Made by a program: the position numbers and the translations under genes. Shown here one piece after another: positions 47,804-59,177 of a stretch of DNA of 64,000 nt (position 1 is the first letter of the stretch; each line of letters opens with the position of its first letter). The DNA is from Phaeoceros laevis (lineage: Eukaryota > Anthocerotophyta > Anthocerotopsida > Notothyladales). The notes under the pieces were generated by a model. That model ran no database searches. It worked only from the letters and a program-made list of their open reading frames with translations, and was not told the DNA's origin. The stretch spans positions 62,001 to 126,000 of the forward strand of contig JBNGIQ010009002.1 of assembly GCA_049999765.1 (NCBI GenBank), in the 5' to 3' direction.

Positions 47804-48714
47804 CTAAAATGCAACCCTCTCTTCGGTCTTGTCCAATCCTGTCTCCACCACCGCTGCCTTCCACACCTCAAAGTACTTGGTCCAGGAGGGCCGCGAGGTA
47901 ATGTCCTCCCACCAGGCCTGCACATGTTGCTTGCTTCTCAACAGCTCGGCACCCTCCTTCGGGGCGGCAAACAGTAGGTAGTTGATGGAGGTCAGGTGCG
48001 TGATCTCTGCCAGGGAAAAGAAATCCCCAGCCAGGTACTTGTTCGTGGACAGATGGGCATCGTAGATGTCCAAAATCCTACTCAGTTCCTTGAGATGCTC
48101 TGCAACAATCTCCTCGTTCGGGATAGAGCCGGTGAAGGTGGGGCCAAACCACCTTTGGTGGGTGATGACTGACAGCGTCTTGAAGAAGGCATGCACCTGC
48201 ACCTCCAGCCACTGGTCTACCACAGCTCTGATCGGCAAGACCTCGGGGTAGAGGTCACTTCCCTGACCCGAAAACTTCTCTGCTAGGTACCTGGCAATAG
48301 CTCGAGACTCTGCGAATCACAGGTGAGTAAGACAATCATGCCCAGTGCGCTGCTGTTCTAACATTCAGCAATGGAAGGGTGGTCAGCGACTTTAGGAGCT
48401 CACCGAAAAGCGTGAAATCACCATCTTCAATGCAGGGAATTTCTCCGAAGGGCTTTCCGACCAAACAAGTAGCAGCTCACATGAGACTTTGCAATGCTTG
48501 AAAAATACTGGGTGAGGACCAAGAATGATACCAGGTGCAGGATGAGAGATCTAGAGATGCATACCTGCTTGGCCAGGTAGGGCTGCTGTTTCTGCTCCCC
48601 GATCATCATATTCACATTGACATTTTGGAAATCGCTGACATCCTTCTCGTACAGGGTGATGAGGACTGAGCCCACGTTCAACGAGACGGGGCTTCCGTAT
48701 ACTTTGATCGCCAT
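47804..48714 (-). CDS. Glutathione S-transferase, phi class (GST-A)
   Basis: Exons complement(48565-48714, 48404-48452, 47804-48309) give 234 aa. The N-terminal thioredoxin-like domain MAIKVYGSPVSLNVG has the phi catalytic Ser at position 11. PFGEIPCIEDGDFTLF and ESRAIARYLAEKF form the glutathione-binding region with cis-Pro and the ESRA motif. The C-terminal helical domain has YLAGDFFSLAEITHLTSINYL. The enzyme conjugates glutathione to electrophiles in the cytosol. The 49-nt middle exon and its phases are shared by all four GSTs in the cluster. Confidence 0.94.
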
Positions 48715-49292
48715 AGCCTCCTCAAAGCCCTCTGCAATAATAGACAAGCTTGTGCAAACTAGGCTATTCGTCCCAAACTTCTGGAATGACTAGTCTGGCA
48801 TTGAGGTGAGAGAAGCACCTCGTCCTCGGTAAAATGTGAGTTCAGATACCTTGTTTACCTCTCATTCCTCGGATACCTTGTTCAGATAGCTTGTTCCCTT
48901 CCTACATTCAGCTAGCTTTACAGCGAAGGGAATTGCAATGGATGATTCGGTTGAAGTACACTAGACTAGCACTAAAACCACCAGTCCTCCGACAACACCT
49001 GGCCTCAATCCCTGACTCCCTTGGACTCCGACATGAAAAACTTCCGCTATAACGTTTTTTGACAGCCTATCCGTGGACCTCACAGATTCACACGAGTAGT
49101 GGGCCCATTTGGATGTCAGGCTCTTAGATATTCTTTGTGAAAAGGCATACCTCAAAGTCACCCCATGGGTGCTGATTAAAGGCAACAATGGAGCTGGAAC
49201 ATATGAGGGTGTACACTGACTAGAAACAGCTCCTATGTTTCCAGTGTTTGGACACCGAAAGCCAATCTAGCTTCCCTGTGAGGGGAGAGGCA
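48715..49292. other. Spacer between GST-A and GST-B
   Basis: No gene seen. It holds the GST-A promoter and GST-B 3' flank, both genes being leftward. Confidence 0.45.
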
Positions 49293-50179
49293 TCACTCTG
49301 TCTTCAACCCCTGCAACGCCTCAAAGATGAGCGCCCACACATTGTCCCATAGCTCCACCACCTTGGCCCAAGCCGGTCGGGAGGTGATGTCGTTCCACCA
49401 CGCCTGCACATGTCTCCTGCTGCCCAACAGCTGGGCACCCTCCACCGGGGCGGCAAAGAGTATGTAGTTGATGGAGCCCATGTGCACGATCTCCGCCAGG
49501 CTGAAGAAATCCCCAGCCAGGTACTTGCTCGTGGACAGACGAGCCTCGTAGATGTCGAGAACCAGGCCCAGTTCCTTCATGCTCTTGGCAATGAGCGCTT
49601 GGTCGCCCGGCTTGCCCTTGAGTGTGGGGGAGAACCATTTCTCGTAGGTGAGGGACCATGCCGGATTGACCAAGTTCTGCGCCTGCACCTCCACCCACTG
49701 GTCTACCAGAGCTCTGGCCGCGGGGGCCTGTGGGTATAGTTCACTTCCTTGCCCCGCAAACTTGTCTGCCAGGTACCTCACAATAGCTCGCGACTCTGCC
49801 AATGCATGTGCAATCAGGGGCAGGCAATGCCGTTTCAATGATCATGCAATGTCAGGAAATTGCGGGGGCAATTGAGAGCTTACCGTAGAGTATGAAATCT
49901 TCATCTTGGATGCACGGGATGAGCCCAAAGGGCTGACAACAGCCAGCCAGCAGCCCGCATGAGATCAAATCCACACTCACATCATTCGTGGCTCTAGACC
50001 AACAATGTAGGGGCTCGTCTGAAGCATACCTGCTTGGCGACGTATGAGGGCTCCTTATGCGCCCCGGTCAGCAAGTTGATGTCCACGATCTCGAAATCCT
50101 TGACCTGCTTCTCGAACAGGGTTAGCAGAACTGTGACAACGTTGAAGGAGGCCGGGCTTCCATACACTTTGAGCGCCAT
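49293..50179 (-). CDS. Glutathione S-transferase, phi class (GST-B)
   Basis: Exons complement(50030-50179, 49884-49932, 49293-49795) give 233 aa. MALKVYGSPASFNVV carries Ser11. PFGLIPCIQDEDFILY and ESRAIVRYLADKFAGQG follow, then the helical domain with YLAGDFFSLAEIVHMGSINYI. It is closest to GST-A within the cluster, with identical exon 1 and 2 lengths, so a tandem duplication is likely. Confidence 0.94.
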
Positions 50180-51238
50180 GATCCCGAACTTTATGCAAAG
50201 CTTCCAAGCCCAACAGCAACACAGGGCCGAGGCTTGCAAGTCGAGTTGCTGGAGCGGTGCTCCTCCTCAACAACAACAACTGTTACAGTGGAGTCGAGCT
50301 GATCAATCTGCTGACGACAGACCCAGCGTGACGGTTGCAGAAAGAGGGTTGGATGAGCGTCGCAGTGATGTACGTACGGCAGGATGATGATGGTGATTAT
50401 TGATGAACCTCCGGGATTAACCGGGACCTCGGGCAATAACAACTTGAAGCAATGCATCAGGATATGTTCAGCTGCCACAAGTGTTGGACTATTACGGCGG
50501 GTGTTGTTTCCCAGAAAGCTATGGTACGAGGCCTCTAGCAGATATTCGCACTGCCGGCTAGTGAAGAATTGTGGATCATGGTTGTGCAGACCTGCCTTGG
50601 GCACGTCCGCCCATTGTTTACTGTATCAACAGGGAGCGCTTTTAAATGTTGGTGCTCTTTTGCCTTCTGACGTTTCACCGGGTTGGGTGTACCGATATCC
50701 TGCATAAGCTAGTAAGCTTTGGAACCACTGCAAACTAGTGCGATACCTTGATTTTTGACGGGCATGGAAGTTCGAAAATAAAAATGTGTGGACGCGTGGC
50801 TCAATAGTATTTGATGCACCTGATATTGCAGGTTACTTTTTGTGTGGTGACCTGCTGATAGTGCACTGGTTTTTCTTAAAGTGTGGAAGTGGGTGACACT
50901 GGACTCGTTTTCATCCATTATCGGTACACCCAACCTCGCTACTGCCCCCCATGGATGACGCTTTGACCTGTAGGTCGTGGATATTCGCTTCACGAAGGGG
51001 AGCACGAACGAGCATGGAAAGATGGGACCGGCCGTGCAGCTCACGCTTGAAGCTTGAGCCACACGGAACCTGAGCTATCGCTGCAATGGTGCGTCCTGTC
51101 GTTCTCCAAACATCTCATCAGCTGACACTTGTATGGATTCATGACCTAGTCTAGTAGTTGTTGTGCTCACTTCTGCTGTGTCGTTGTTCACAGCAGAGGT
51201 GAAAGAAGGTGGAGTCCAGTCCTCAGAGTTCTCCATCC
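50180..51238. promoter_or_regulatory. Divergent region between GST-B (-) and GST-C (+)
   Basis: About 1.06 kb with no supported gene. The two GST pairs diverge from here, so both promoters should lie within. Individual elements were not identified. Confidence 0.45.
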
Positions 51239-52198
51239 ATGGGTCTCAAGGTGCACGGATTCGTGGGCGGGACCACCGCCACGGTCCTGCTCTCCTTGTA
51301 CGAGAAGAATGTCACCGATTTCGAGCTGGTTATTGTCAACTTCCTTGCAGGGGAGCAGCGCCATGCATCACATCTGGCCAAGCAGGTAACTGTAGCTTGA
51401 ATACATCATCAACTATCCTGCAACTATCTGTATTGGCATTGTGATTCTAAGCAGCATACACTAGTAGCATATGCATCCATCCGAGGTTTTCCCATTCCTT
51501 TCTTGAACCGAGTTGCAGCAACTAATCTGCCTTGTGAACTCCTCTCTTCAGCCTTTTGGCAAAATTCCGGTTCTTGAAGATGAAGACTTGACGATCTTCG
51601 GTAGGTGCCAAGTTTGTTCTTCTTTTGGGTACCTAGCTATTGTCCAAATGCAAGCAGGCACCAGTGCATTGTTTCTTCAGGAGTAACTGCCTGATGATGC
51701 TGGTGGAAATTTATGCACAATGCAGAGTCCCGAGGCATTGTGAGATATGTGGCCGACAAGTATGCTGGACAGGGAACCGATCTGTACCCAAAGAACCTCA
51801 AAGACAGAGCTGTGGTAGACCAGTGGATGGAAGTGGAGTCCCAGAACTTGAGCCAGTGGTCAATGAACATCGCGTACGAGAGGTTCTATGCCCCCAACAT
51901 TTTCCACAGAGAGAGCAACCTGGAGTTGATTGCAACCAGCCTGGAGAAGCTGTGTGCAGCTCTGGACATCTACGACCAGCGTCTGGCTAGCAGCGAGTAC
52001 TTGGCTGGGGACTTCTTCTCTCTGGCGGACGTGCTGCTCATGCCCGCCTGCTTCGGGATGCCCGACTTCTTCGAGCTCGTTCAGAGCAGGAAGCATTTGC
52101 GTGCCTGGTGGGAGAAGGTCAGTGCCAGACCTGCCTCGAAGCGGTACGAGGCACAAGCTTCCCAGTTCTGGCAAAACCTCCCTGGTCCACCAGCATAG
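51239..52198 (+). CDS. Phi-class GST-like protein lacking Ser11 (GST-C)
   Basis: Exons 51239-51385, 51552-51600 and 51726-52198 give 222 aa. The fold markers are present: PFGKIPVLEDEDLTIF, ESRGIVRYVADKYAGQGTDLYP and YLAGDFFSLADVL. The active-site segment reads MGLKVHGFVGGTTATV, so the position of catalytic Ser11 is Gly, with Thr at 12 and 13. The enzyme may use a neighbouring Thr, or act as a binding or glutathionylation protein. The start ATG is preceded by a short leader without upstream in-frame ATG. Confidence 0.9.
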
Positions 52199-52560
52199 TG
52201 TACAGTAGTAGTAACCATGGTTTCACTTTCTCCCCGCAATGGCTGTCGGAGGAGGATGTTTGTTGTGCTGTGTCCTCACGGTTTTCACGTGGGAGTATCA
52301 GTTTTGCCGTGAAATAGAATACACAAAAGATGCATTATTATCCAGACGTTACTCCAGTCCTGACAAGCGTGCCTAATAATAATTCTCGTCTCGAGTTGTG
52401 TGCCATGGCGCACTTTTAGATCTGTGACACGGTCCCTTGCCAGGTGCCACCGTCCTAGAAGGCACCAACGATTCACAGCGTTACTGATGATTTCGTGTCT
52501 TCCCGTCCAGCTCGTTTTGTTTTGTGAGCGGTGTGTTGACGAGCGAGCAAGCAAGCGAAG
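52199..52560. other. Spacer between GST-C and GST-D
   Basis: About 360 bp, no gene seen; it should contain the GST-D promoter. Confidence 0.5.
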
Positions 52561-53436
52561 ATGGCGCTCAAAGTTTACGGAATACCGCCCTCCCCGTCTG
52601 TTGGCATTGCAGTCCTGACCGCCTACGAGAAGGGCGTCGACTTTGAGATGGTTTTGGTGGAACTCAACAAGAAGGAGCACAAGGCGCCGGATTACCTGCT
52701 CAAGCACGTACGTCATCATTGCCACCGCCTCTTGCCTTCTGCTTCCTTAAGCTTGAGATTGCTCTAAGCAGCTCATGACTGTCTGTGCAGCCCTTTGGAA
52801 GGGTTCCCTGCATCGATGACGGTGACTTCACCCTCTTCGGTGAGCCGCATTTCCTTGCTCGGTTAAGCTGGTTGAGTTGCGGGAAATTGAAGAGGAGCCT
52901 AGGATGATCTGATTCTTCACCTGCTGCTGCTTGCCACAGAGTCCCGAGCTATAGGCAGGTATCTCTCGGAAAAATATGCTGCTCAGGGAACCGACATTTA
53001 CCCCAAAGAGCCAGCACAGAGAGGTGCGGTGGACCAGTGGATTGAAGTTCAAGCTCACTGGTTTGACATCCCGGCGGCCATGCTCGCTGGAGAGAGGTTT
53101 TTTGCCCCCAAGTTCTTTGGCAGGCCCTGCAACGACGCCGTTGCCGCTGAGAATTTTGAGAAGCTGGAGGCGGCGCTGGACATCTACGAAGCTCATCTGT
53201 CCAAGAACAAGTACTTTGCTGGGGACTTCTTCTCGCTGGCGGACATTGTGCACATGCCTACAACCCGTTTCGTTGAGTTCGCCGCCCCCTCCGATTTTGC
53301 GAAGCTGTTCACCAGTAGGAAGCATGTGCGGGAATGGTGGGCCGATGTCTCTTCCAGGCCCTCCTGGAAGAAGTATGACGAGCTGTCGAATGCGTATGTT
53401 AGGAAAGCTCACCCGGAAATGAGCACGCCGCAGTGA
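52561..53436 (+). CDS. Glutathione S-transferase, phi class (GST-D)
   Basis: Exons 52561-52707, 52791-52839 and 52940-53436 give 230 aa. MALKVYGIPPSPSVG retains Ser11. PFGRVPCIDDGDFTLF and ESRAIGRYLSEKYAAQGTD follow. The helical domain has YFAGDFFSLADIVHMPTTRFVEF. In exon 1 the usual phi spacing is shortened around KGVDFEMVLVELNKKEHKAPDYL, and the exon ends in KH rather than KQ. This is the most diverged of the four. Confidence 0.94.
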
Positions 53437-54594
53437 AGAAAAATCTTCCCAGGGCTAGAGCAAATTGAGAACCTTTGATTTTGCTACGCAGGAAGATGTG
53501 ACCTACATTTCTTCGGAGAAGGAAGTTTTTGCCCAGCGTTTTGCTCAGTCCTCCACTCATCATGATGTGTTGTTGCTGTTGATGGTCCGGCACACGAGTT
53601 TCAATCGGTGCTGCAGCTGTTCCTGCTCTTTTCGTTGCTGCAAATCGGTACCCTGGCCACGGGTTAGAACATCTCTGACCGCAGCAAGACTGGAATCCAT
53701 CGCAATTTCCCTTTCGCTCTGTCGTGTGAAGGCGTTGACTCGTGTGGCGGTAACCAGAGGTGAGGGGAACCGTGGTCAGACAACCTAACCAACCGCATGC
53801 AGGGGAATGAGCCAATGAGCAAACCTTGGGATTGCTATAACCGCCACTTTCTTCTTCCCTGTCACACTTTTCCCGCCCCGCATTTTTCTCTCTCCATTCC
53901 CTCCCTCTTCTCGCTCCCATCTTGGCCAATTCGTACAACTGGCTGGGCTCGCTCGCCTCGTCTGCTTGCTTGCTTGATTTGTATCTCGTGCTCGTCAGCC
54001 TCTTTGATCACGCGGGGACTCCAGTGATTGCGTGGTGCCGCTGCGGGAATTGCGAGGGGGCGGCAGACACGGAAGGTCTCGTCTCTGGGATGCAATTCGC
54101 GGCGGGTGTTTGGTAATTGCGCTGCAATTGGACTCTGGATGCAATTGAGGTTATCCCGGTTGGAAGGGGAGTATTTGAGCAATTTTCGACAGAGGGCGCA
54201 GTTTGGGACAGAGTAGTACCACAGGCTCAGAATCTGGTGGATTGGAGAGTCCCAGGAGGACGGGGCGAAGGGGCTGCACTTGCTGAGGCAGCCTGGATCC
54301 AGATGGTGTCAGGTGGAAAGAGATGGGGCGCTTGCTTAGGGTTTTTGGCTCAACCTGCATTTCCTCCTGCGGTCCTTGGCAGTTAGCGAAATTGGGGTCT
54401 ACCAGTGAAATGCGCAGGTTTACCAGCTGCTTTGCCGCTTACCTGAGAGCATGCCGGCTTTGACATGGAGGCCGGACACAGATGCCGGCGCAGTGGCGTC
54501 TGGAGCAGTCTTGGGAGCTGAATTTTGGTCGAAGCCATGGTTATTCCTCGGATGCCGTGCTAGTCTGATGTAGGTTGGATAGAGGAGTTTCAGG
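53437..54594. other. Spacer between GST-D and SAS-6
   Basis: About 1.15 kb without a supported gene. A CT-rich stretch near 53850-53930 may be part of the SAS-6 promoter or leader. Confidence 0.45.
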
Positions 54595-57500
54595 ATGGAC
54601 GAGGGGTTTAGAGTGACAGGAGTGGACAGCACCTCCATCCTGTTTGAGAAGGCGGTTCCTGTCCGAGTCACCAAGTCTGGATGCGAGGACAAGCACATGC
54701 AGCTGAGCGTCAGGGTAGTCATGGGCTTGAGCACGCATCACAGGACCTCTAAGGTACCGCGAGGGGTGTGTTTGTGACGTTTTCGCAGCATAGTGAACGA
54801 AGGGGTGGTCAGGAAGGGCACGTTCACCTCTTTCATGAGGCCTGTCTCCCACGGTTTTGTGCAGGTCCTACAGGTGCAGATTACAAATGAGCACGACGCG
54901 TTCTTCCTCTACACTATGGAGGTGAGCGAAGACGAGTTTCAATGTCTGAAAGTCGATCAGTGCATACTGGTGGATTTCTCGACTTTCCCCTACAAATTCA
55001 TCGAGCTGCTTGAGCACTGCATTGAAGCTGGTGCGAGTGACTCTCCGAGGTTATCGTCTGAACCCTCAAGAGCTCCGGTGCGTCCTTTAGTGTGGTTTTG
55101 GAGGGTGCAATCTTCTATGCCTTCCCGCCGCCTGGTGACAGCGAACAACGTGCTTATGATTTCAACCTTTGACTCCATGTGTCAGGTTTCTTGCTGTCTT
55201 ACATGTGCGGGCAGGAGACTCCAATTTCAGTGTGGTCGAGACTAACCAGTTCAAACACCTTAGTCATATCTCGCTCTGCTTTCGACAAGGCAACGATTCT
55301 ACTATAAAAAGTTATCTCGCGGGCCGACTTGTTGATCTCAAGGTAAACCTGGATGCGATGCTTCTCACGCTGGACCACTGCTGAGTATTGCTGCGCATGC
55401 TGAGGTTCTTTTATCGTTGGAACAGGCATCCAACACGGACTTACATGAGAAGCTCAAAAGGACACTTCAGTCTCTTGAACGGGCTCTTCGAGACGTGAGC
55501 AATTTGAGCAGGTACTGTGTTCCAGTTCATCCCATGCGATACACCAACGCTGTTAAGTCCAAGATTTTCTGATTTACCCACAAATTTCTAAAGGGACTGT
55601 TCCTACTTAAGGGTCTTCATCAAACCCGTAAGACCTCAAAACGATGGTGCATGTTTTCTTAAGATTGAATGACTCCAACTCTGAGGGAACACCATGCATG
55701 GCTCTCTTTAAACGGCACAACTTGCAAGCACAGTGTGAACTTATCTCGTAGCTGCACGATATGCAGTGAGCTTGCTCAAATGCGGGAGACCAATTGTGGT
55801 AGCCTCACTGAGCTGAAATCACAGTTAACAATAGAGCTCGCCCAGGTCAAGGAAAAGGTTTGCTCGTCTTCCCATGAAAGAACGGACAAACCACAAAAAA
55901 CAGTCTTAATGCCTTGAGCAAAATGTGTGGGAAACGACTCAACCTTATCCTGGTTGTCCTCCAGGCTATGATTGAGGCGAGTGAGTTGAAGGAAAAAATG
56001 GAAAAGGAGCGACACAGGCTTGAATCAAAGCTTCGGCAGCAATGCGAATGTCAGCAAGAGAGGGCATCTGATCTGGAGAAAGAGGTGGGAGCCTAGTCAT
56101 TTGAACAAATTCTTCTTTGTGTCAGTTAGGAGTCTGTGCGTGAAAGGGACCGTGATATACAGCATAGCTCTATGAGTAAGAGCCAGCCGGAAAAGCTCAC
56201 CATTCTTAGCACAAACAACACCATTGTGTTACTACCTTTCAGCTTGTTCTTCTTGTATTGCAGAATCGAGCCCTTATGGATAGCAAGCATTCTTTGGAAA
56301 CGAGATATGCGGAACTGCGGGTGAAATTTGATGCTCTGGAAAGGGAGTTTGAGGAGAGGCAGCAGGTACATGGTCCAATCCCTATCTGGGCACTTCGTTT
56401 CCAGTGAGAAGTCCTTCCAGTGCATATGTTGTACAAATCCCTGCTGCTACAAGTTTGGTGGTTATGTTCTCTGCACGGCTGATCTAGGTCTACATGGATT
56501 TTGCAGGAATGTGCTCACTTTCGTTCAGAGAATCGAACTCTGACAAGTGAGAAGAATGAAGCCGACAAAATGTTGAACAGGCATCTGCTTCGGCTTACTG
56601 CAATGGAACAAGAAGTAAGGGGATTATTTCATCTAATCTCTCCAGTACTTCACGTAGGACTTCGCTCCAAAGCTTAGCACCTTCATTTCCTTTATCCAGA
56701 TTCAGGACAAGAGTGAAAGGATATGTTGCTTGACGAATCAGTTACAGGGTCAGTGCTGCCAAAGGTACGCTCCTTAACAAATTTCAGATGTAGCTAGACA
56801 AGAGACACCAGGGAGAAGTGGCTCATGGGCTTATGGTGTGCTAATGCAAGTGCTTTCACAATGTCAGAGAAAATCTGGAAGGCTCATTGACAGAGTCCAA
56901 GACCCTCGTTGAGCGAGCTGAACAAAAGGCAGCTGCTGCTGCTGCTGAGGTTGAACGCTGCAATCATACTATTGAGAAGCTTCAGGTGGGTTTAGTGTTT
57001 GTGCAGATTACACCATTGGACAGAGCACTCTATCCATTCTCGATGTACTTATGTGCCAGGTCTGTGTGCAAGAAATACGCTCGTCTTGACCCTTGTGCTG
57101 TCCGCAACTCTGTGCAGTCTGATCTGCGGGCAGCCAAGGCTAAAGTTAAACTCAAAGGCCAGGTGACAAGTCAGCAAGATTGTCTGCTGAGTGAACGTCA
57201 GGCATCCATTGACAAGAGTACTGCAGAGATTGCAAGCCTGCGTCAGGAAATATGCCAGCTCAAAGGAGAGGTGGATTGTGCCAGGCATAAGGTGAGCAGT
57301 GCAGTTGCCCCTCAAGATGAAAGTACCAGGTCTTGTAACAGCTTTTCCATAAAAAAACATTGCAATTTCAAGCTCAGGAAATAAAATCACTGAGCACTGA
57401 ATTTGCAGGCTGATGACGCACAAGAGAAATACGAAGAGGCACAGGAGACATTGAAGTCCAATCAGCAAATGATACAGTACGGCTCAACCACATTGTTCCC

Positions 57501-58623
57501 TGAGGTCCAGACTTGGGATAATGCCATTTCTCCTTGAGATCCACAACATTGTTGATCATCTACTGGCTTGCTTGTGGCAGGTGGCTAAACCAGCAGCTGA
57601 CTGACCTTCAGCTCGGAAAACCTGGGTCAGGAGGAACTTGCTCATCACGGTACCTGTATAGGCCAACAACATCATATTCAACAGCAAGAGGTACTGGAAC
57701 AGGCATTTCATCTGTGGGCACATTGGGTGGCTCTCCATCCCCAATTCCCGGGTACAAGAGCCTTTACCCCGGCACTTCTTCCTACATGTCGTCGGTGAAC
57801 ATGAAGACTGCAGGCGTTGGCCTAAGCCCAGGCCTTTCTTCCACCCTTTCAGCAGTCAACTCACAGCTTCCCTGTGCTGCTGCAAGGGCAAGGAGCTCAC
57901 CAGTGACTTCTGGGGCTCCGGTCAGTAAAGTCCAGTATAAGCCATTTACCGCACCAGCTAGCAGTAAACCTGGTTGTGTTCAGGCTCTGGGCTCTACAGG
58001 GACAGCAGCTGCAGCAACAAGCTCCATCAACAGCTCAAGCTATTGTTTCTGGCCAAATGAGTCAAGTTCCTGGCTGCAACGGCAGCAAAAGGAGGCAGAA
58101 GTCCCTCGCAGTGTAGCATCGCCACCGCGCTGTGAAGCATCGTCATTTGCTGATTCAAGAGGCACAGGAGGATATAAAACTTCACCTCCCAGGTGCCAGG
58201 CATCAGCTGATTCAAGGCTTGCGGGAGGTTATAAGTCTTCACCTCCTCGCTGTCAAGCATCTGGATCATCACCATCCCGAGCGCAGGCATCGGAGGCCCG
58301 TAAGTCCCCATCTCGATGGCAGGCATCAGGGGGCTACAAGTCATCGCCTGCTTTTTGTGAAGCGTCGTCCATGGCTGAGACAAGGGGTTACAGATCCTGC
58401 GCGGTCACTTCAGGCAGTGGAAAGGGCAGTGGGAACAACCCTTGCAGCAGAGCAGGAGGTTTAGATGGTAAGTGCTCCTGCATAAAAGTACAAAGCCTTT
58501 AAGAGCAACATTGCTTTGAGGGAGTGAACAACCCAGTGTCTGGGCCCAGGTTACTGAGGATTCTTTGTATTTGTCGCAGCTGATATTGTACCAGAAGGCT
58601 GGTTGCATCCAGCACAAGGTTAG
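54595..58623 (+). CDS. SAS6: SAS-6, centriole cartwheel protein
   Basis: Exons, mostly phase-checked: 54595-54753, about 54865-55049, 55186-55342, 55426-55511, 55752-55857, 55965-56084, several coiled-coil exons to 57480, 57581-58467 and 58580-58623. The N-terminal head reads ITNEHDAFFLYTMEVSEDEFQCLKVDQCILVDFSTFPYKFIELL. The PISA motif follows in VVETNQFKHLSHISLCF...GNDSTIKSYLAG. A long Glu/Lys/Gln-rich coiled coil comes next and ends at the conserved WLNQQLTDLQLG. SAS-6 dimers form the nine-fold cartwheel in basal bodies. In land plants it is kept only where sperm are flagellated. The C-terminal tail is Ser/Pro-rich and contains repeats of the type GGYKSSPxRCQAS. Borders of exons between 56130 and 56360 are uncertain. 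Confidence 0.92.
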
Positions 58624-59177
58624 ACCGGCACACTTCTGCTGAGAGACCAGAGCTCTGTGGGCAAGCAGAGGTGTATTTGTACCTGAACTGATAGGGAAGG
58701 TATTGGGAAACTGAAGATAAGCTGAAGAGGGCAGCTCAAACTTCGTTTGATGGTTATCACCACATTGCTTTGTCCCTCTGTTTATTGTACCATACATGTC
58801 AACACCTTTCTGGCTTGGCATGACATCATTTTGCTAGCTGCCCCAGCTAGCAGTCATGGCTCCCTGTCCGTGGGTGTTTTCCAGTCACTCTATTGGTGGC
58901 ACCCCGATTCATTGAAAATGCCCGTTGTATTTTCATGTTGGTTCCAACATCTGTCCTACTCAATACAGAAACAACTTTGTCCAAGATGGATGGGATTGTC
59001 CGGGCTTGTCGATTTACAGCTGTAGTGCAAGTCTTTCGGTGTATGGATCTCGTATGCAGCTCCTGCTGCAGAGCCCGTGCCAGATTCGTTTACTAGTTGC
59101 GACAGGTCAACCCACATGCCTAGGCCCAGGACCAGTCCAATGCTCCAGTGAAAGGCAGAACGGCAACAAATAAATCA
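58624..59177. other. Convergent spacer (SAS-6 / MFS copy 2)
   Basis: About 550 bp of likely 3' UTR from both genes. No gene seen. Confidence 0.5.

Noticed and set aside
58468-58502. SAS-6 ending at the stop at 58500
   Set aside because: A strong donor (GATG followed by gtaagtgc) at 58468 and an acceptor at 58579 join in phase to a short terminal exon, so this stop is probably intronic.
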